DNA of 64,000 nt, taken from the NCBI RefSeq assembly GCF_014698045.1, contig NZ_JACJSE010000020.1:48855-112854 (forward strand), in the 5' to 3' direction. Made by a program: the position numbers and the translations under genes. Shown here in pieces: positions 1 to 8,973 of this stretch. The stretch comes from Aulosira sp. FACHB-615. Lineage in GTDB: Bacteria > Cyanobacteriota > Cyanobacteriia > Cyanobacteriales > Nostocaceae. Numbering within the stretch: position 1 is the first letter of the stretch; every line of letters starts with the position of its first letter. The notes below the pieces were generated by a model. The model had not been told where the DNA came from. It saw only the letters and a list, made by a program, of their open reading frames with translations, and searched no databases.

Positions 1-1457
1 ATGGAAGCAATGCAAACATCTGCTAAATTGATCACAGCATGATTCGCAAATGTGCGATCAATAATTTGACAGAAAAACTGCACAGTTTTAGAACTGGCAA
101 AGGTAATAATATCGACTTGGTGATTTTGTAAGGCTAACTTCGCTGATTCGGGAATACTACTAGGACAGCAAGATTGATAAGCTGCAACTTCGATAACTTC
201 TGCACCTTTGGCGGTTAATTCTTTGACTAAAATTTCTCGACCACCGGTTTCAACTCTGGGGAATAAAATCTTTTTACCAGACAAGGTTTCGGGAAAATGT
301 TCTACTAAAGAATCGGCTACAAAGTTCGGTGGAATAAAATCTGGTTTGAGTGCTTGTTGTTTGAGAGATTGGGCTGTTTTTTCACCAACAACGGCAATTT
401 TGACATTAGCTAAAGCGCGAGAATCTTTACCCAATGCGGTTAATCTGGCAAAAAAGTATTCCACACCATTGGTAGAAGTCAGAATTAACCAGTCGAAGTC
501 AGATAAACTAGCGATCGCATGATCCAAATCTGCCCAACTCGCAGGCGGGCCAATTTCTAAAGCTGGCATTTCAATGACTTTAGCACCAACCGCCTGGAGG
601 CGATCGCTAAATTCGCTTGACTGTCCCACAGAACGAGTGACTAAGATAGTTTTTCCAGCGAGGGGGAGGTGGTTGGACATAGTTGGCAGACTGGGAATAA
701 TTGCTGTAGTGGAATCCTCAGCATTTATTTTCTCAGATTGTAAGTACTGCCGCAGCCTGACCACTTCACCAATTACAATTACCACTGGCGAGAGGGATAA
801 TCCTGTGATTTTTTCGAGGATATTGTTTAATTGACCAGTCCAAACTTGTTGATTCGGTGTTCCTGCCCAACGGATAATGGCAATGGGAGTGAGGCGCGAT
901 CGCTTACGCCGCAATAATTGATGTATGATTTCCGGCAAATGTTGTCCACCCATCAAGATTACCAGCGTCTCTAACCTTGACAGCGCCTCCCAGTCCAAAG
1001 TATCTGGTTCGTGGGCGGTAAACACAGCAAAACACCGACTCATCGCCGCATCTGTTAATGGAATTCCCGCAAACAACGGCGCGGCTAAAGCGGAGGAAAT
1101 TCCCGGTATAACTTCAAATTCACAACCTGCTGCTTTTAAAGCTTCAATTTCCGAAGTACAGCGTCCAAAAATAAACGGGTCGCCTGATTTTAACCTGACA
1201 ACTTGTTGACCAGCTTGACAGTGCTGCACCAATAATTTATTAATTTCCCCTTGGGTTGTACTTGGTTTACCACCACGCTTACCCACATCTAACCTTAAAC
1301 AATTCGCTGGTACACAGTTTAACAATTGCTCATCCACCAGAGCATCATAGACCAGCACCTCAGCCACAGCCAAGAGATGATAAGCCTTAACTGTCAGGTA
1401 CGCCACATCTCCCGGCCCTGCACCGACGAGGTAAACTTTGCCTTGTTGTTTAGTCAT
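1..1457 (-). CDS. cobA-hemD: Uroporphyrinogen-III C-methyltransferase / uroporphyrinogen-III synthase fusion, 3' end cut by window edge
   Basis: The reading frame runs from an ATG at 1457 to the left edge without a stop (about 485 codons seen). The N-terminal half is a SAM-dependent uroporphyrinogen-III methyltransferase: VGAGPGD near residue 9, LKSGDPFIFGR near residue 90 and VIPGISS near residue 117 are its signature motifs. From about residue 265 a second domain begins (KTILVTRSVGQSSEF, ILTSTNGVEYFF, ITFASSKTVQFF), which is HemD-like. Together these would cyclise hydroxymethylbilane to uroporphyrinogen III and methylate it to precorrin-2, the branch point towards sirohaem and cobalamin. 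Fusions of these two activities are known in bacteria. The C-terminus lies outside the window. Family assignment is firm; whether the HemD half is active cannot be judged from the visible part. Confidence 0.88.
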   Translation of the reverse strand, partial: MTKQQGKVYLVGAGPGDVAYLTVKAYHLLAVAEVLVYDALVDEQLLNCVPANCLRLDVGKRGGKPSTTQGEINKLLVQHCQAGQQVVRLKSGDPFIFGRCTSEIEALKAAGCEFEVIPGISSALAAPLFAGIPLTDAAMSRCFAVFTAHEPDTLDWEALSRLETLVILMGGQHLPEIIHQLLRRKRSRLTPIAIIRWAGTPNQQVWTGQLNNILEKITGLSLSPVVIVIGEVVRLRQYLQSEKINAEDSTTAIIPSLPTMSNHLPLAGKTILVTRSVGQSSEFSDRLQAVGAKVIEMPALEIGPPASWADLDHAIASLSDFDWLILTSTNGVEYFFARLTALGKDSRALANVKIAVVGEKTAQSLKQQALKPDFIPPNFVADSLVEHFPETLSGKKILFPRVETGGREILVKELTAKGAEVIEVAAYQSCCPSSIPESAKLALQNHQVDIITFASSKTVQFFCQIIDRTFANHAVINLADVCIAS

Positions 1458-1666
1458 GATCTGAGATTAATGCGATCGGGCATAAAAATTTCATCCCAGA
1501 AGGCAAGATAATTAGCGATGAGTTAGTGATCGTAGAATAATTCATATACAGATAGATTACTTCGGCAAAGACGAAATCCTTAACCCTCAAGAAATAACAT
1601 TACTATTTACAGAAGGTTTTGTTAAGGTATGCCCCGTCTAATTTAGTTTTTTAAGGAAGTGTTGAT

Positions 1667-2254
1667 ATGAGTATCCCACTTGTAGAACAGTCCGCAGAAG
1701 AAAAACTGATAACTCTCAAAGATGTTTCTTGGGAGCAGTTTAAAGGAATTGAAGCCCAGCTCTTGGACAACCACAATGTTCGATTGTCTTATTTATCAGG
1801 AATGTTAGAAATTATGTCGCCAATTGGTGAAGAACATGAATATGTGAAAAGAACTCTCGGTTATTTATTAGAAGCTTATATGAGAGAGTTGGGTATACGT
1901 TTTTATGGTCGTGGTGGCTACACTTTAGAAGAACCTGGATATGCTTCAGGTACACCAGATGAATCCTATAGCATTGGCACAAAAAAAGAAGTCCCAGACA
2001 TAGTTATTGAAGTTATCATCACCAGTGGAACTATTAATAGAAAAGAGTTATATAAACCTAAAAAAGTACCAGAAGTGTGGTTTTGGAAATCTAACTCTAT
2101 CAAAATATTTCGCCTGAGCGAACAGGGTGAATATGAGGAAGTAGAAAGAAGTGGTTTTTTTCCTAATTTAGATCCAAGCATACTGCTAAAGTATATAACC
2201 ATACCTGACCAGTACGATGCTGTACAGCAATTTATTCAGGATATCCGCAATTAA
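1667..2254 (+). CDS. Uma2 family (DUF820) putative restriction endonuclease-like protein
   Basis: A 195-residue protein with the Uma2/DUF820 layout. SGMLEIMSP near residue 45 and the hydrophobic-acidic strand VPDIVIEV near residue 107 resemble the PD-(D/E)xK nuclease core, followed by VPEVWFW near residue 127. A good AAGGAAG ribosome-binding site lies 6 bases before the ATG. These genes are present in dozens of copies in Nostocales genomes; their biological role is not established. It faces another Uma2 gene across a 16-base gap, so the two are convergent and belong to different subfamilies (the other has the shorter LTLQEFLTLPET start). I see no frameshift or missing core segment. Confidence 0.85.
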   Translation: MSIPLVEQSAEEKLITLKDVSWEQFKGIEAQLLDNHNVRLSYLSGMLEIMSPIGEEHEYVKRTLGYLLEAYMRELGIRFYGRGGYTLEEPGYASGTPDESYSIGTKKEVPDIVIEVIITSGTINRKELYKPKKVPEVWFWKSNSIKIFRLSEQGEYEEVERSGFFPNLDPSILLKYITIPDQYDAVQQFIQDIRN

Positions 2255-2270
2255 AAATTATTAATTTTTA

Positions 2271-2840
2271 TTACAAATTTACCTTTAACCAGCCAAAAAT
2301 TTCACCTACTGTTAACTGTAAACCTTGGCAGAAATCTGGCACTGGCAAAACACTATCAATTGCCTCAAATGCTAAAGGTTGTTTTCCCGCAGGATAAGCA
2401 GCAATAAATCGCTCGTCAGGGTCAATTAACCAACCCATTTGAGTGCCGTGATTGAGAGCGTGTAAGATTTTCTTTGTAACTTTCGTATGGCTTTGTTCTG
2501 GGGAAAGAATTTCGATCATCCAATCGGGTGCGATAGTAAACGTATTAGCAATATCACCATTTTCATCAACAGGAAGCCTTACCCAAGAAAACACAGCAAC
2601 ATCAGGAACTAGAGAAATTACGCCAAATGTGCAGCGTAATTCAGGAAAAGCCCAACCCATTTTTTTGACTTTTACAACAGCATTAATTTTGGGACAGAGT
2701 TCTCCTTGAATAGTGCTATGCTTTCCTTGCGGGATATGTTTTTGAATTACTTGACCGTCGATGTATTCTGAGCTTGGCTGAGTTTCTGGTAGTGTGAGAA
2801 ACTCTTGTAAAGTCAATGTTTTCTTTGGTGTTTGTACCAT
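2271..2840 (-). CDS. Uma2 family (DUF820) putative restriction endonuclease-like protein
   Basis: A 189-residue Uma2/DUF820 protein: TLQEFLTLPET at the N-terminus, SSEYIDGQVI near residue 24, the VPDVAVFSW strand near residue 77 and APDWMIEILSPEQS near residue 104 mark the PD-(D/E)xK-like core. It ends with a region typical of the family (LDVGEIF-like LTVGEIFGWL). The function is unknown beyond the predicted nuclease fold. It is convergent with the Uma2 gene to its left and co-directional with the TPR/phytyltransferase pair beyond it. Only 31 bases separate its ATG from the stop of the TPR gene, so it may be read from the same transcript. Confidence 0.85.
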   Translation of the reverse strand: MVQTPKKTLTLQEFLTLPETQPSSEYIDGQVIQKHIPQGKHSTIQGELCPKINAVVKVKKMGWAFPELRCTFGVISLVPDVAVFSWVRLPVDENGDIANTFTIAPDWMIEILSPEQSHTKVTKKILHALNHGTQMGWLIDPDERFIAAYPAGKQPLAFEAIDSVLPVPDFCQGLQLTVGEIFGWLKVNL

Positions 2841-2871
2841 AGAGACTCAATTTAAAATGATTAATCAATAT

Positions 2872-3336
2872 TTAAGTTGATTTGGCGTTGATTTTTGCCA
2901 ATAACTGAGCCACTTTTTGGGCTTTTTCTGGTTGGCGTTTTTGAAATAAATTTTGTGCTGTTTGCAAATTAGTCTTAGCTGCTTCTGGTTGATTTTGCTG
3001 CATTAAGACATTGGCTAGGCGTAAATAAGCTTCGGGGTTTTTGGGACTGCGGCGAATGACTTCTTGGAATAATTCTGTGGCTTCGGAAATTCTATCTTGC
3101 TGATATACAACATCTCCTAAAAATAGGCGCACGACATCATTCGTAGAGTTGATAGCAATCACTTTGCGAAACTCTGCTTCCGCGCCTGGATAGTCTTTTT
3201 GCTGATAAAGATTGATGCCTTTTTGAAAGTAGTTGGAGGTGATTAAGGTTTTCACAGCAAAATAAATCAGTAGAAAAACACTCGCAATCACTACCAACGT
3301 GGCAAGAATATCAATTACTGGAGGGGTGTCTAGCAT
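2872..3336 (-). CDS. Tetratricopeptide repeat membrane-anchored protein
   Basis: A 154-residue protein with one N-terminal membrane segment (residues about 8-30, ILATLVVIASVFLLIYFAV) followed by TPR units: YQQKDYPGAEAEFRKVI, DRISEATELFQEVIRRSP and NPEAYLRLANVLMQQNQPEAA. The TPR part should face the cytoplasm or lumen as a protein-binding scaffold; the partner is not evident. The start lies only 4 bases after the stop of the phytyltransferase gene, so the two form an operon, and the gene may assist a membrane process linked to it. This operon link is inference from spacing alone. Confidence 0.85.
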   Translation of the reverse strand: MLDTPPVIDILATLVVIASVFLLIYFAVKTLITSNYFQKGINLYQQKDYPGAEAEFRKVIAINSTNDVVRLFLGDVVYQQDRISEATELFQEVIRRSPKNPEAYLRLANVLMQQNQPEAAKTNLQTAQNLFQKRQPEKAQKVAQLLAKINAKST

Positions 3337-3340
3337 TGTG

Positions 3341-4303
3341 TTAAGCCAACAAACAACCGATGGGGAATATTAAATATTCTAAGAAAAAGAGTTTCCAAAT
3401 GAATTGATAAAATTGGGCGATCGCACGTTTATCTTGTAAGTCTACCGTTAAACTGCGAAACCACATCCCACACAGCAATAATAAATGGGTAATCACCAAA
3501 AATGCTGAGTTGACAGCCTCTAGCCGCAATACACCCGCCAACATCATCCCCAAATAGCAGAGGGTGAGTACCCAAAGTGCCAAGTTAAATACAGATTGCG
3601 TTCCGAGTTGAATTGTAAAAGTAGAGATATTGTACAAGCGATCGCCTTCGATATCAGGGATGTCTTTAAAAATGGCGATCGCAAAGGTAAACACTAAGAT
3701 AAATATCGTCAGTACCCACACGGCTGGCGGAATTAATTCTTTGCTTTGCAGTACCCAATTAAAATGCAAAAATAAACCCAAATTCACAATTGTTCCACGT
3801 ACCGAAAAAATGCACAGTGCTGCCCAAAATGGAAACTGTTTCAAGCGAATTGGTGGTAAGGAATAAGCTGTACCAATTGCCAAGCTTAATGCTACCATCC
3901 CAAATAAAAACGGCCCATTTAACCAGGCAATTACTAAAGCTAAAATCCCTGTTGTAATGACAATCAATTGTCCTATAGGTCGAGAAAATTCCCCAGATGC
4001 TAGTGGTAAATGCGGCTTATTAATCTTATCTATCTCTACATCTTCTAGCTGATTTAAGCCGACAATGTAAATATTGCCACATAAACAAGCTATCCATGCA
4101 CCTAAAACTGGTAAAAGGGAATTGGAAATTGGCAATAGGAAGTCAACTCGATGATTAATGGCAATGGCAATCACATATAAACCCAAAACACTCAGACTGG
4201 TGCCAATAATTGTGTGTGGACGAGAAAACTTCCAAAAGGCATATAACCAATTAAATGGCTGCGGTTTGCTTGCTAAAAGGCTGTTTTGAGAACTCTGGCG
4301 CAT
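3341..4303 (-). CDS. hpt: Homogentisate phytyltransferase (UbiA family prenyltransferase)
   Basis: A 320-residue multi-pass membrane protein of the UbiA superfamily. The first aspartate-rich prenyl-diphosphate site is seen as NQLEDVEIDKINKP near residue 85, and the second as KDIPDIEGDR near residue 214. WKFSRPHTIIGT near residue 25 and KPHLPLASGEFS near residue 97 match the homogentisate phytyl/solanesyl transferases (Synechocystis slr1736 type). The enzyme joins phytyl diphosphate to homogentisate with loss of CO2, the committed step of tocopherol synthesis, in the thylakoid or plasma membrane. It is the first gene of a two-gene operon with the TPR gene. A chlorophyll synthase or menA role is less likely from these motifs. 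Confidence 0.88.
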   Translation of the reverse strand: MRQSSQNSLLASKPQPFNWLYAFWKFSRPHTIIGTSLSVLGLYVIAIAINHRVDFLLPISNSLLPVLGAWIACLCGNIYIVGLNQLEDVEIDKINKPHLPLASGEFSRPIGQLIVITTGILALVIAWLNGPFLFGMVALSLAIGTAYSLPPIRLKQFPFWAALCIFSVRGTIVNLGLFLHFNWVLQSKELIPPAVWVLTIFILVFTFAIAIFKDIPDIEGDRLYNISTFTIQLGTQSVFNLALWVLTLCYLGMMLAGVLRLEAVNSAFLVITHLLLLCGMWFRSLTVDLQDKRAIAQFYQFIWKLFFLEYLIFPIGCLLA

Positions 4304-4860
4304 GAGTAGCTGAGATTAAGTATTCTGGCTTATTGTTAATCATTGTCACAGAATTAGCTGATTAACAACAGTCTTAGGTGGAATGCAGTTGCTTTGATGG
4401 ACATATTGAGGGATGATGAATTTCGGACTCAGCTAAAACACATCTTTCAAGAAACCCAAGGGTATAGGTTTGAGTTTGTTACATAACTACCTGTAAAGGC
4501 TGATTAAAATTCATCACAGCAATTTTCTCATTCAAGATAAATCTGAGTATTATTGCTGTAGTCGATTGTCATAAAACGCAGTATCGCTTCCTATTTTCAT
4601 TATCTTAAGTTATTAATAACACAGTATAGTATCAGTAATTTTTGGTAATGATTCCACGAATGTCAGGTAAGATAAAGACTTGGTAAACTACCTGTTAGAC
4701 GCGATGTATATTGGACACTAATGGATACTGGTTACGTCATCCTGAATTGACGGTATGAATTCTATTTGAGTTTCCCCGGTGCAGAAGTTCGATGTGCAGC
4801 ATTGAATGAACAACTACCAATTAACCATTCCTCTAGTAAACATCAATACTTCAAGGCTAT
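4304..4860. other. Intergenic region upstream of the GH10-like gene
   Basis: This AT-rich stretch separates the divergent phytyltransferase and GH10-like genes and should hold both promoters. I find no ORF with coding character, no RNA gene and no clear repeat. No promoter element can be assigned with confidence. Confidence 0.4.
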
Positions 4861-6120
4861 ATGGCTAATAAATTCCATCACAAAAATAGGCGATGGCGTG
4901 AGTGGGTAGGTGACAAATCATTCAACCCGATGAAACTCTTGACTTTCTTAGGTTTGGGGCGCAAGCTAAAACGGCTAGTGCCTGTGCTGATGTTAGTTTC
5001 TTTTGTGGCAGTATTGGTAGTAGATGGGCTAAAACCTGCGATCGCTCAACTACCACGCCAAGAAATTCGCGGTGTGTGGATGACTAACAATGATTTTAAT
5101 GTTTTGCGCGATCGCGTCAAGGTGCGGGACGCTGTAAAACACCTACAACGCCTCAATTTCAATACTATCTATCCTGTGGTGTGGAACTCTGGCTATGCGA
5201 TGTATCCCAGTGCAACCGCCCAAGGTGCAGGTATTCAGCCTTTTATTACCCGTGGTTTAGAGGGGCAAGATATCCTCGCAGACTTAATTAATCACGCCCA
5301 TCGTAAAGGTTTGTTAGTTATACCCTGGTTTGAGTTTGGGTTCATGGCTCCGCCAACATCCGAGTTAGCATTAAATCATCCAGAGTGGTTAACGCAAAAG
5401 CGCAATGGTAGTGAAACTTCTATCAGCGCGGCGGGTGAAGTTGTTTGGCTAAATCCTTTCCATCCCCAAGTACAACAGTTTATTACTAACTTGGTGTTAG
5501 AAGTCGTCACCCAATATGATGCTGATGGTATTCAGTTTGACGACCACATGAGTTTGCCCCATGAATTTGGTTATGACAAATATACAGTAGCTTTATATAC
5601 CCAAGAAACCAAAAACAATCCTCCTGCAAACCCTAATGATTCAGCTTGGGTAAAATGGCGGGCAGATAAAATTACAGCTTTCATGGTGAGACTGAACCAA
5701 GCAGTGAAAGCCAGAAAACCCAATAGCATTTTTTCTGTATCACCAAATTATTATGATTTTGCTTATAAGTTCCACCTGCAAGATTGGCTGGCTTGGATAC
5801 GGCAAAATATTGTAGATGAGCTAATTGTGCAAGTTTATCGTCCTGATTTCCAGAGTTTTGTTGCCAATATCGGCCGTAGCGAAATTCAAGAAGCACAACA
5901 AAAAATTCCCACCGGAATCGGAATTATGGCAGGGTTACGCAATAACCCAGTCCCAATGCCACAAATTAAGGCTCAAGTACGGGCTACTCAAGAACGGGGT
6001 TTAGGTGTAGCCTTTTTCTATTACGAAAGTTTGTGGGATGTTGCTCCTGAAACAGTAGCAGAACGTCAGGAAGGATTTAAGCGACTGTTCCCTTATCCGG
6101 TAGTTCGCGCCAAAATCTGA
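4861..6120 (+). CDS. Secreted glycoside hydrolase family 10-like (GHL10/DUF187) protein
   Basis: A 419-residue exported protein. A hydrophobic segment (residues about 40-60, LVPVLMLVSFVAVLVV) follows a basic N-terminus and ends in an AIA-type cleavage site. The mature part starts EIRGVWMTNNDF, then LNFNTIYPVVWNSGYAMYPS, GLLVIPWFEFGFM and DADGIQFDDHMSLP, the hallmark strands of the DUF187/GHL10 TIM barrel. Members are putative glycosidases acting on extracellular or envelope glycans; the substrate is not known. An internal ATG at residue 24 (MKLLTF) could be an alternative start giving a shorter signal sequence; the first ATG has a weak AAGG before it. The gene stands alone between non-related genes. 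Confidence 0.85.
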   Translation: MANKFHHKNRRWREWVGDKSFNPMKLLTFLGLGRKLKRLVPVLMLVSFVAVLVVDGLKPAIAQLPRQEIRGVWMTNNDFNVLRDRVKVRDAVKHLQRLNFNTIYPVVWNSGYAMYPSATAQGAGIQPFITRGLEGQDILADLINHAHRKGLLVIPWFEFGFMAPPTSELALNHPEWLTQKRNGSETSISAAGEVVWLNPFHPQVQQFITNLVLEVVTQYDADGIQFDDHMSLPHEFGYDKYTVALYTQETKNNPPANPNDSAWVKWRADKITAFMVRLNQAVKARKPNSIFSVSPNYYDFAYKFHLQDWLAWIRQNIVDELIVQVYRPDFQSFVANIGRSEIQEAQQKIPTGIGIMAGLRNNPVPMPQIKAQVRATQERGLGVAFFYYESLWDVAPETVAERQEGFKRLFPYPVVRAKI

Positions 6121-6151
6121 CAATTAGGTTGAAATTTAGCCATGAGGAACA

Positions 6152-6184
6152 AGATCCCCAACTTCTTCAAGAAGTCGGGGATCT
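6152..6184. repeat. 33-bp inverted repeat, family AGATCCCCGACTTCTT, copy 1
   Basis: Two 14-16-bp arms (AGATCCCCAACTTCTT and AAGAAGTCGGGGATCT) with almost no loop form a hairpin 31 bases after the GH10-like stop. One arm base differs (A for G), leaving an A-C mismatch on this strand and a G-U pair on the other. The same element occurs at 13051, 28321, 28749 and 35521. Confidence 0.9.
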
Positions 6185-6405
6185 GAACTTTAAAACAGTT
6201 TTTAATATCTGCTATTAGTTGAGTCAAACAAATGCGATCGCTTGATGTAATGAACCACAATTGAGCGATCGCATTTTACTATGTTCAATTTCAATATTCC
6301 TCACAAGTTCCTCAAATTTTAGCTGTATAAAAAATTGCACAGGTAAGATAACTAACCCAGCTATCTCAACTACTCCTAATCTTTTAAGCATACATGGAGA
6401 CAGCT

Positions 6406-7095
6406 ATGATTCGTTTGCTTGTGAATATTTTGGTATTTGTGATCAATACTGTTTATCGCGATCGCCCTTATCCTCGTTTTTATGTTTTAGAAACAGTAGC
6501 GCGTGTACCTTACTTTTCTTATCTCTCAGTGTTGCATCTTTATGAAACTTTGGGATTATGGCGCAAAGCTGATTGGCTGAAGGTTCATTTTGCCGAATCT
6601 TGGAATGAATTGCATCACCTATTAATTATGGAATCTTTAGGTGGAGACGCATTTTGGGGCGATCGACTATTAGCCAAAACTACAGCATTAATTTATTACT
6701 GGATTATTACTTGTGTGTATTTCTTTTCACCGCGTTCTGCCTATCATTTTATGGAACTGGTGGAAAAACACGCATACAGCAGTTATCATAAATTCTTGAC
6801 AGCAAATGAAGTGGGATTGAAAGCCCAACCGGCTCCATTAGTAGCAATCCGTTACTATCGTGATGGCGACTTATATATGTTTGATGAGTTTCAAACATCT
6901 CATCAACCCACTGAACGCCGTCCTCAAATTGATCATCTTTATGATGTGTTTGTGGCAATTCGAGATGATGAAATGGAACACGTAAGAACTATGGAAGCTT
7001 GCCAACAAACTAATGCACAACTTTCATTTAAGAGTCCTCATACCTTGGAAATGAAGACAGTTACAGCTAACTTTGAGCTTGAGGTTCACTCATAA
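6406..7095 (+). CDS. ptox: Plastoquinol terminal oxidase (alternative oxidase family)
   Basis: A 229-residue diiron protein of the AOX/PTOX family. The four helices supplying iron ligands are visible: LHLYETLGLW, ESWNELHHLLIMESLGG, VEKHAYSSYHKF and IRDDEMEHVRTM, with the Glu and Glu-x-x-His ligands in place. It would oxidise plastoquinol and reduce O2 to water at the thylakoid surface, an electron safety valve under strong light. ATGs at 6394 and 6406 are in frame; GGAGA at 6396-6400 sits 5 bases before 6406, so I take 6406 as start. A 10-bp inverted repeat follows the stop. The gene is monocistronic. AOX-family genes are present in only part of the cyanobacteria. Confidence 0.9.
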   Translation: MIRLLVNILVFVINTVYRDRPYPRFYVLETVARVPYFSYLSVLHLYETLGLWRKADWLKVHFAESWNELHHLLIMESLGGDAFWGDRLLAKTTALIYYWIITCVYFFSPRSAYHFMELVEKHAYSSYHKFLTANEVGLKAQPAPLVAIRYYRDGDLYMFDEFQTSHQPTERRPQIDHLYDVFVAIRDDEMEHVRTMEACQQTNAQLSFKSPHTLEMKTVTANFELEVHS

Positions 7096-7139
7096 ACCCC
7101 TTGGACTAGCGTAGCAAGGCTAAAATGTTGCTAAAAAAT

Positions 7140-7167
7140 TGTAGCGACTTTCAAGACAGTCGCTACA
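7140..7167 (+). terminator. Inverted repeat, likely terminator of ptox
   Basis: TGTAGCGACT and AGTCGCTACA form a perfect 10-bp stem with an 8-base loop, followed by TTT, 44 bases after the ptox stop. It also resembles the dispersed GTAG(A/C)GAC hairpins seen at 41932. Confidence 0.5.
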
Positions 7168-7232
7168 TTTAATGTACTACTTTAGTATTGATACGTTACT
7201 ACTTCAGATTTATCTGATAAATCTTCTCTTAA

Positions 7233-8891
7233 ATGCTTGACTGTTCGCTGCTTTCGCCAATTTCAGATTTTATTGATTGTAATTTTACAGTCAAGCATTT
7301 TTCTCCTAACTATTACTATGAAGGGCGTTGTCCCCAAACTGGCGAACTGCTGAGATTACCCCGTACTGCTTTGATAGAAGGAATTGCCCGTGGCTTAATG
7401 AACTATCTCGCTAGAGATGAGCGTTATGCTAGGGAAGGTAAGATGTATGGTGTTTTATTAGTTGAATTGCCCAGTGGTGAACAAAAAGTTATTCAAGCTT
7501 TCTCAGGATTATTAAATGGTAAAAGTGTTGTTGATGGCTGGGTTCCGCCAATTCCCGGAAGAGATACAGTTGCTTTATCAGAAGCGGAGACTTTAGCAAA
7601 ATTAGAGACAATTAAACAAGAAATTATTAATTTACAAGAATTACCAGAACGACAGCAGTATGAAATATTATCTGCTGAATTTACACAGCAATTGCAAGTC
7701 ATGAGCGATCGCCATCGTGAATGCAGATATCAACGCCAAGCCCAACGCCAAATACTGGGCGAAACACTCACAAGTGAAGTTCTCACCACTGCACTTGCAG
7801 AACTTGACGCAGCCAGTCGCAAAGATGGGATTGAACGGCGACAACTCAAACGTCAGCGAGATGAAGTTTTACAGCCGCTTCAACAATTAATTACCGCCGC
7901 AGATACCAAAATCAGAGAATTAAAACAACAGCGTAAAACCTTATCTCGTCAACTCCAAGCCCAAATGCACGCTGCTTATTCGCTGATGAATTTTTTCGGT
8001 CAATCTCTCACCTTACAACAATTAATGCCGGATGGTTTACCCACGGGTACAGGCGACTGTTGCGCCCCAAAGTTGTTGCATTACGCCGCCACCCATCACC
8101 TTAAACCCCTCGCAATGGCAGAATTTTGGTGGGGGAAATCTTCAGGAGATAAAATTCAAGGGGAATTTTATGAAGCTTGTGTAGAACGTTGTCAGCCGTT
8201 GATGGGATTTTTGCTGTCGGGTATTAAACCTAATAGTTCAAGGGGAGTTGTCAGTCCCTCCGCTACTAGAGAGGAGATTATCTATCAAGACGAATGGCTA
8301 ATTGCTGTGAATAAACCTGCGGGACTATTATCAGTTCCCGGCCGTTATCAAGACACCCAAGATAGTGTAGTGAGTCGTTTACGGAATTTATTAGCTGATG
8401 GGACGAACCTTGTATCTGTGCATCGTTTGGATCAGGAGACTTCTGGTATTTTGTTGATAGCACGCGATCGCAATACGCACTATCACCTCAGTCAACAATT
8501 CCAACAGCGACAAGTGCATAAAGTTTATGAAGCAATTTTGGCAGGTGCGGTGACTCAAAATCACGGTGTGATTGAATTACCACTTTGGGGAAATCCGCAA
8601 AATCGCCCTTATCAACAAGTTGATTGGCAACATGGTAAACCCAGTGTCACCAAGTTTCAGGTAATTGCCAAAGAAGGCGAATACACCCGCGTAGAATTTA
8701 TCCCCCTCACCGGACGCACCCATCAGCTGCGGGTTCATGCGGCGGTAGGATTAGGCGTGGTAATATTGGGCGATCGCCTTTATGGATGTAATGCTAATGC
8801 AAATCGTTTACATCTCCACGCCAGGGAAATCAGTTTTTACCATCCCCAATTAGCCAAAACTCTTCATTTACAAGCAACAACACCTTTTTAA
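7233..8891 (+). CDS. RluA family RNA pseudouridine synthase with long N-terminal extension
   Basis: The C-terminal part (from about residue 345) is a pseudouridine synthase: VNKPAGLLSVPGR, VHRLDQETSGILLIARD with the catalytic Asp in the HRLDxxTSG motif, then RPYQQVDWQHGKPSVT and LTGRTHQLRVHAA. The 552-residue length is well above the usual 220-330. Residues 1-110 form a separate domain (FSPNYYYEGRCPQTGE, FSGLLNGKSVVDGWVPPIPGRD), and 115-250 is a charged Gln-rich coiled coil. Such long RluA proteins occur in cyanobacteria and proteobacteria; their substrate RNA is not known to me. The start at 7233 has no strong ribosome-binding site, but the next Met is too far inside the conserved N-terminal domain. 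Confidence 0.85.
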   Translation: MLDCSLLSPISDFIDCNFTVKHFSPNYYYEGRCPQTGELLRLPRTALIEGIARGLMNYLARDERYAREGKMYGVLLVELPSGEQKVIQAFSGLLNGKSVVDGWVPPIPGRDTVALSEAETLAKLETIKQEIINLQELPERQQYEILSAEFTQQLQVMSDRHRECRYQRQAQRQILGETLTSEVLTTALAELDAASRKDGIERRQLKRQRDEVLQPLQQLITAADTKIRELKQQRKTLSRQLQAQMHAAYSLMNFFGQSLTLQQLMPDGLPTGTGDCCAPKLLHYAATHHLKPLAMAEFWWGKSSGDKIQGEFYEACVERCQPLMGFLLSGIKPNSSRGVVSPSATREEIIYQDEWLIAVNKPAGLLSVPGRYQDTQDSVVSRLRNLLADGTNLVSVHRLDQETSGILLIARDRNTHYHLSQQFQQRQVHKVYEAILAGAVTQNHGVIELPLWGNPQNRPYQQVDWQHGKPSVTKFQVIAKEGEYTRVEFIPLTGRTHQLRVHAAVGLGVVILGDRLYGCNANANRLHLHAREISFYHPQLAKTLHLQATTPF

Positions 8892-8973
8892 ATCAGTGTC
8901 ATCTACCATTGGTCAATTGTTACTGCTAATTTTTCACTGCTAAGGTAATTAAAAACTACCAATTGCGAGTGAT

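Noticed and set aside
208..1511. Four plus-strand frames at the left end
   Set aside because: They are antisense shadows of the CobA-HemD fusion, whose minus-strand frame has all family motifs.
6261..6545. 94-residue plus-strand frame overlapping ptox
   Set aside because: It is a shadow in another frame; the Ser-rich sequence has no coherent family.
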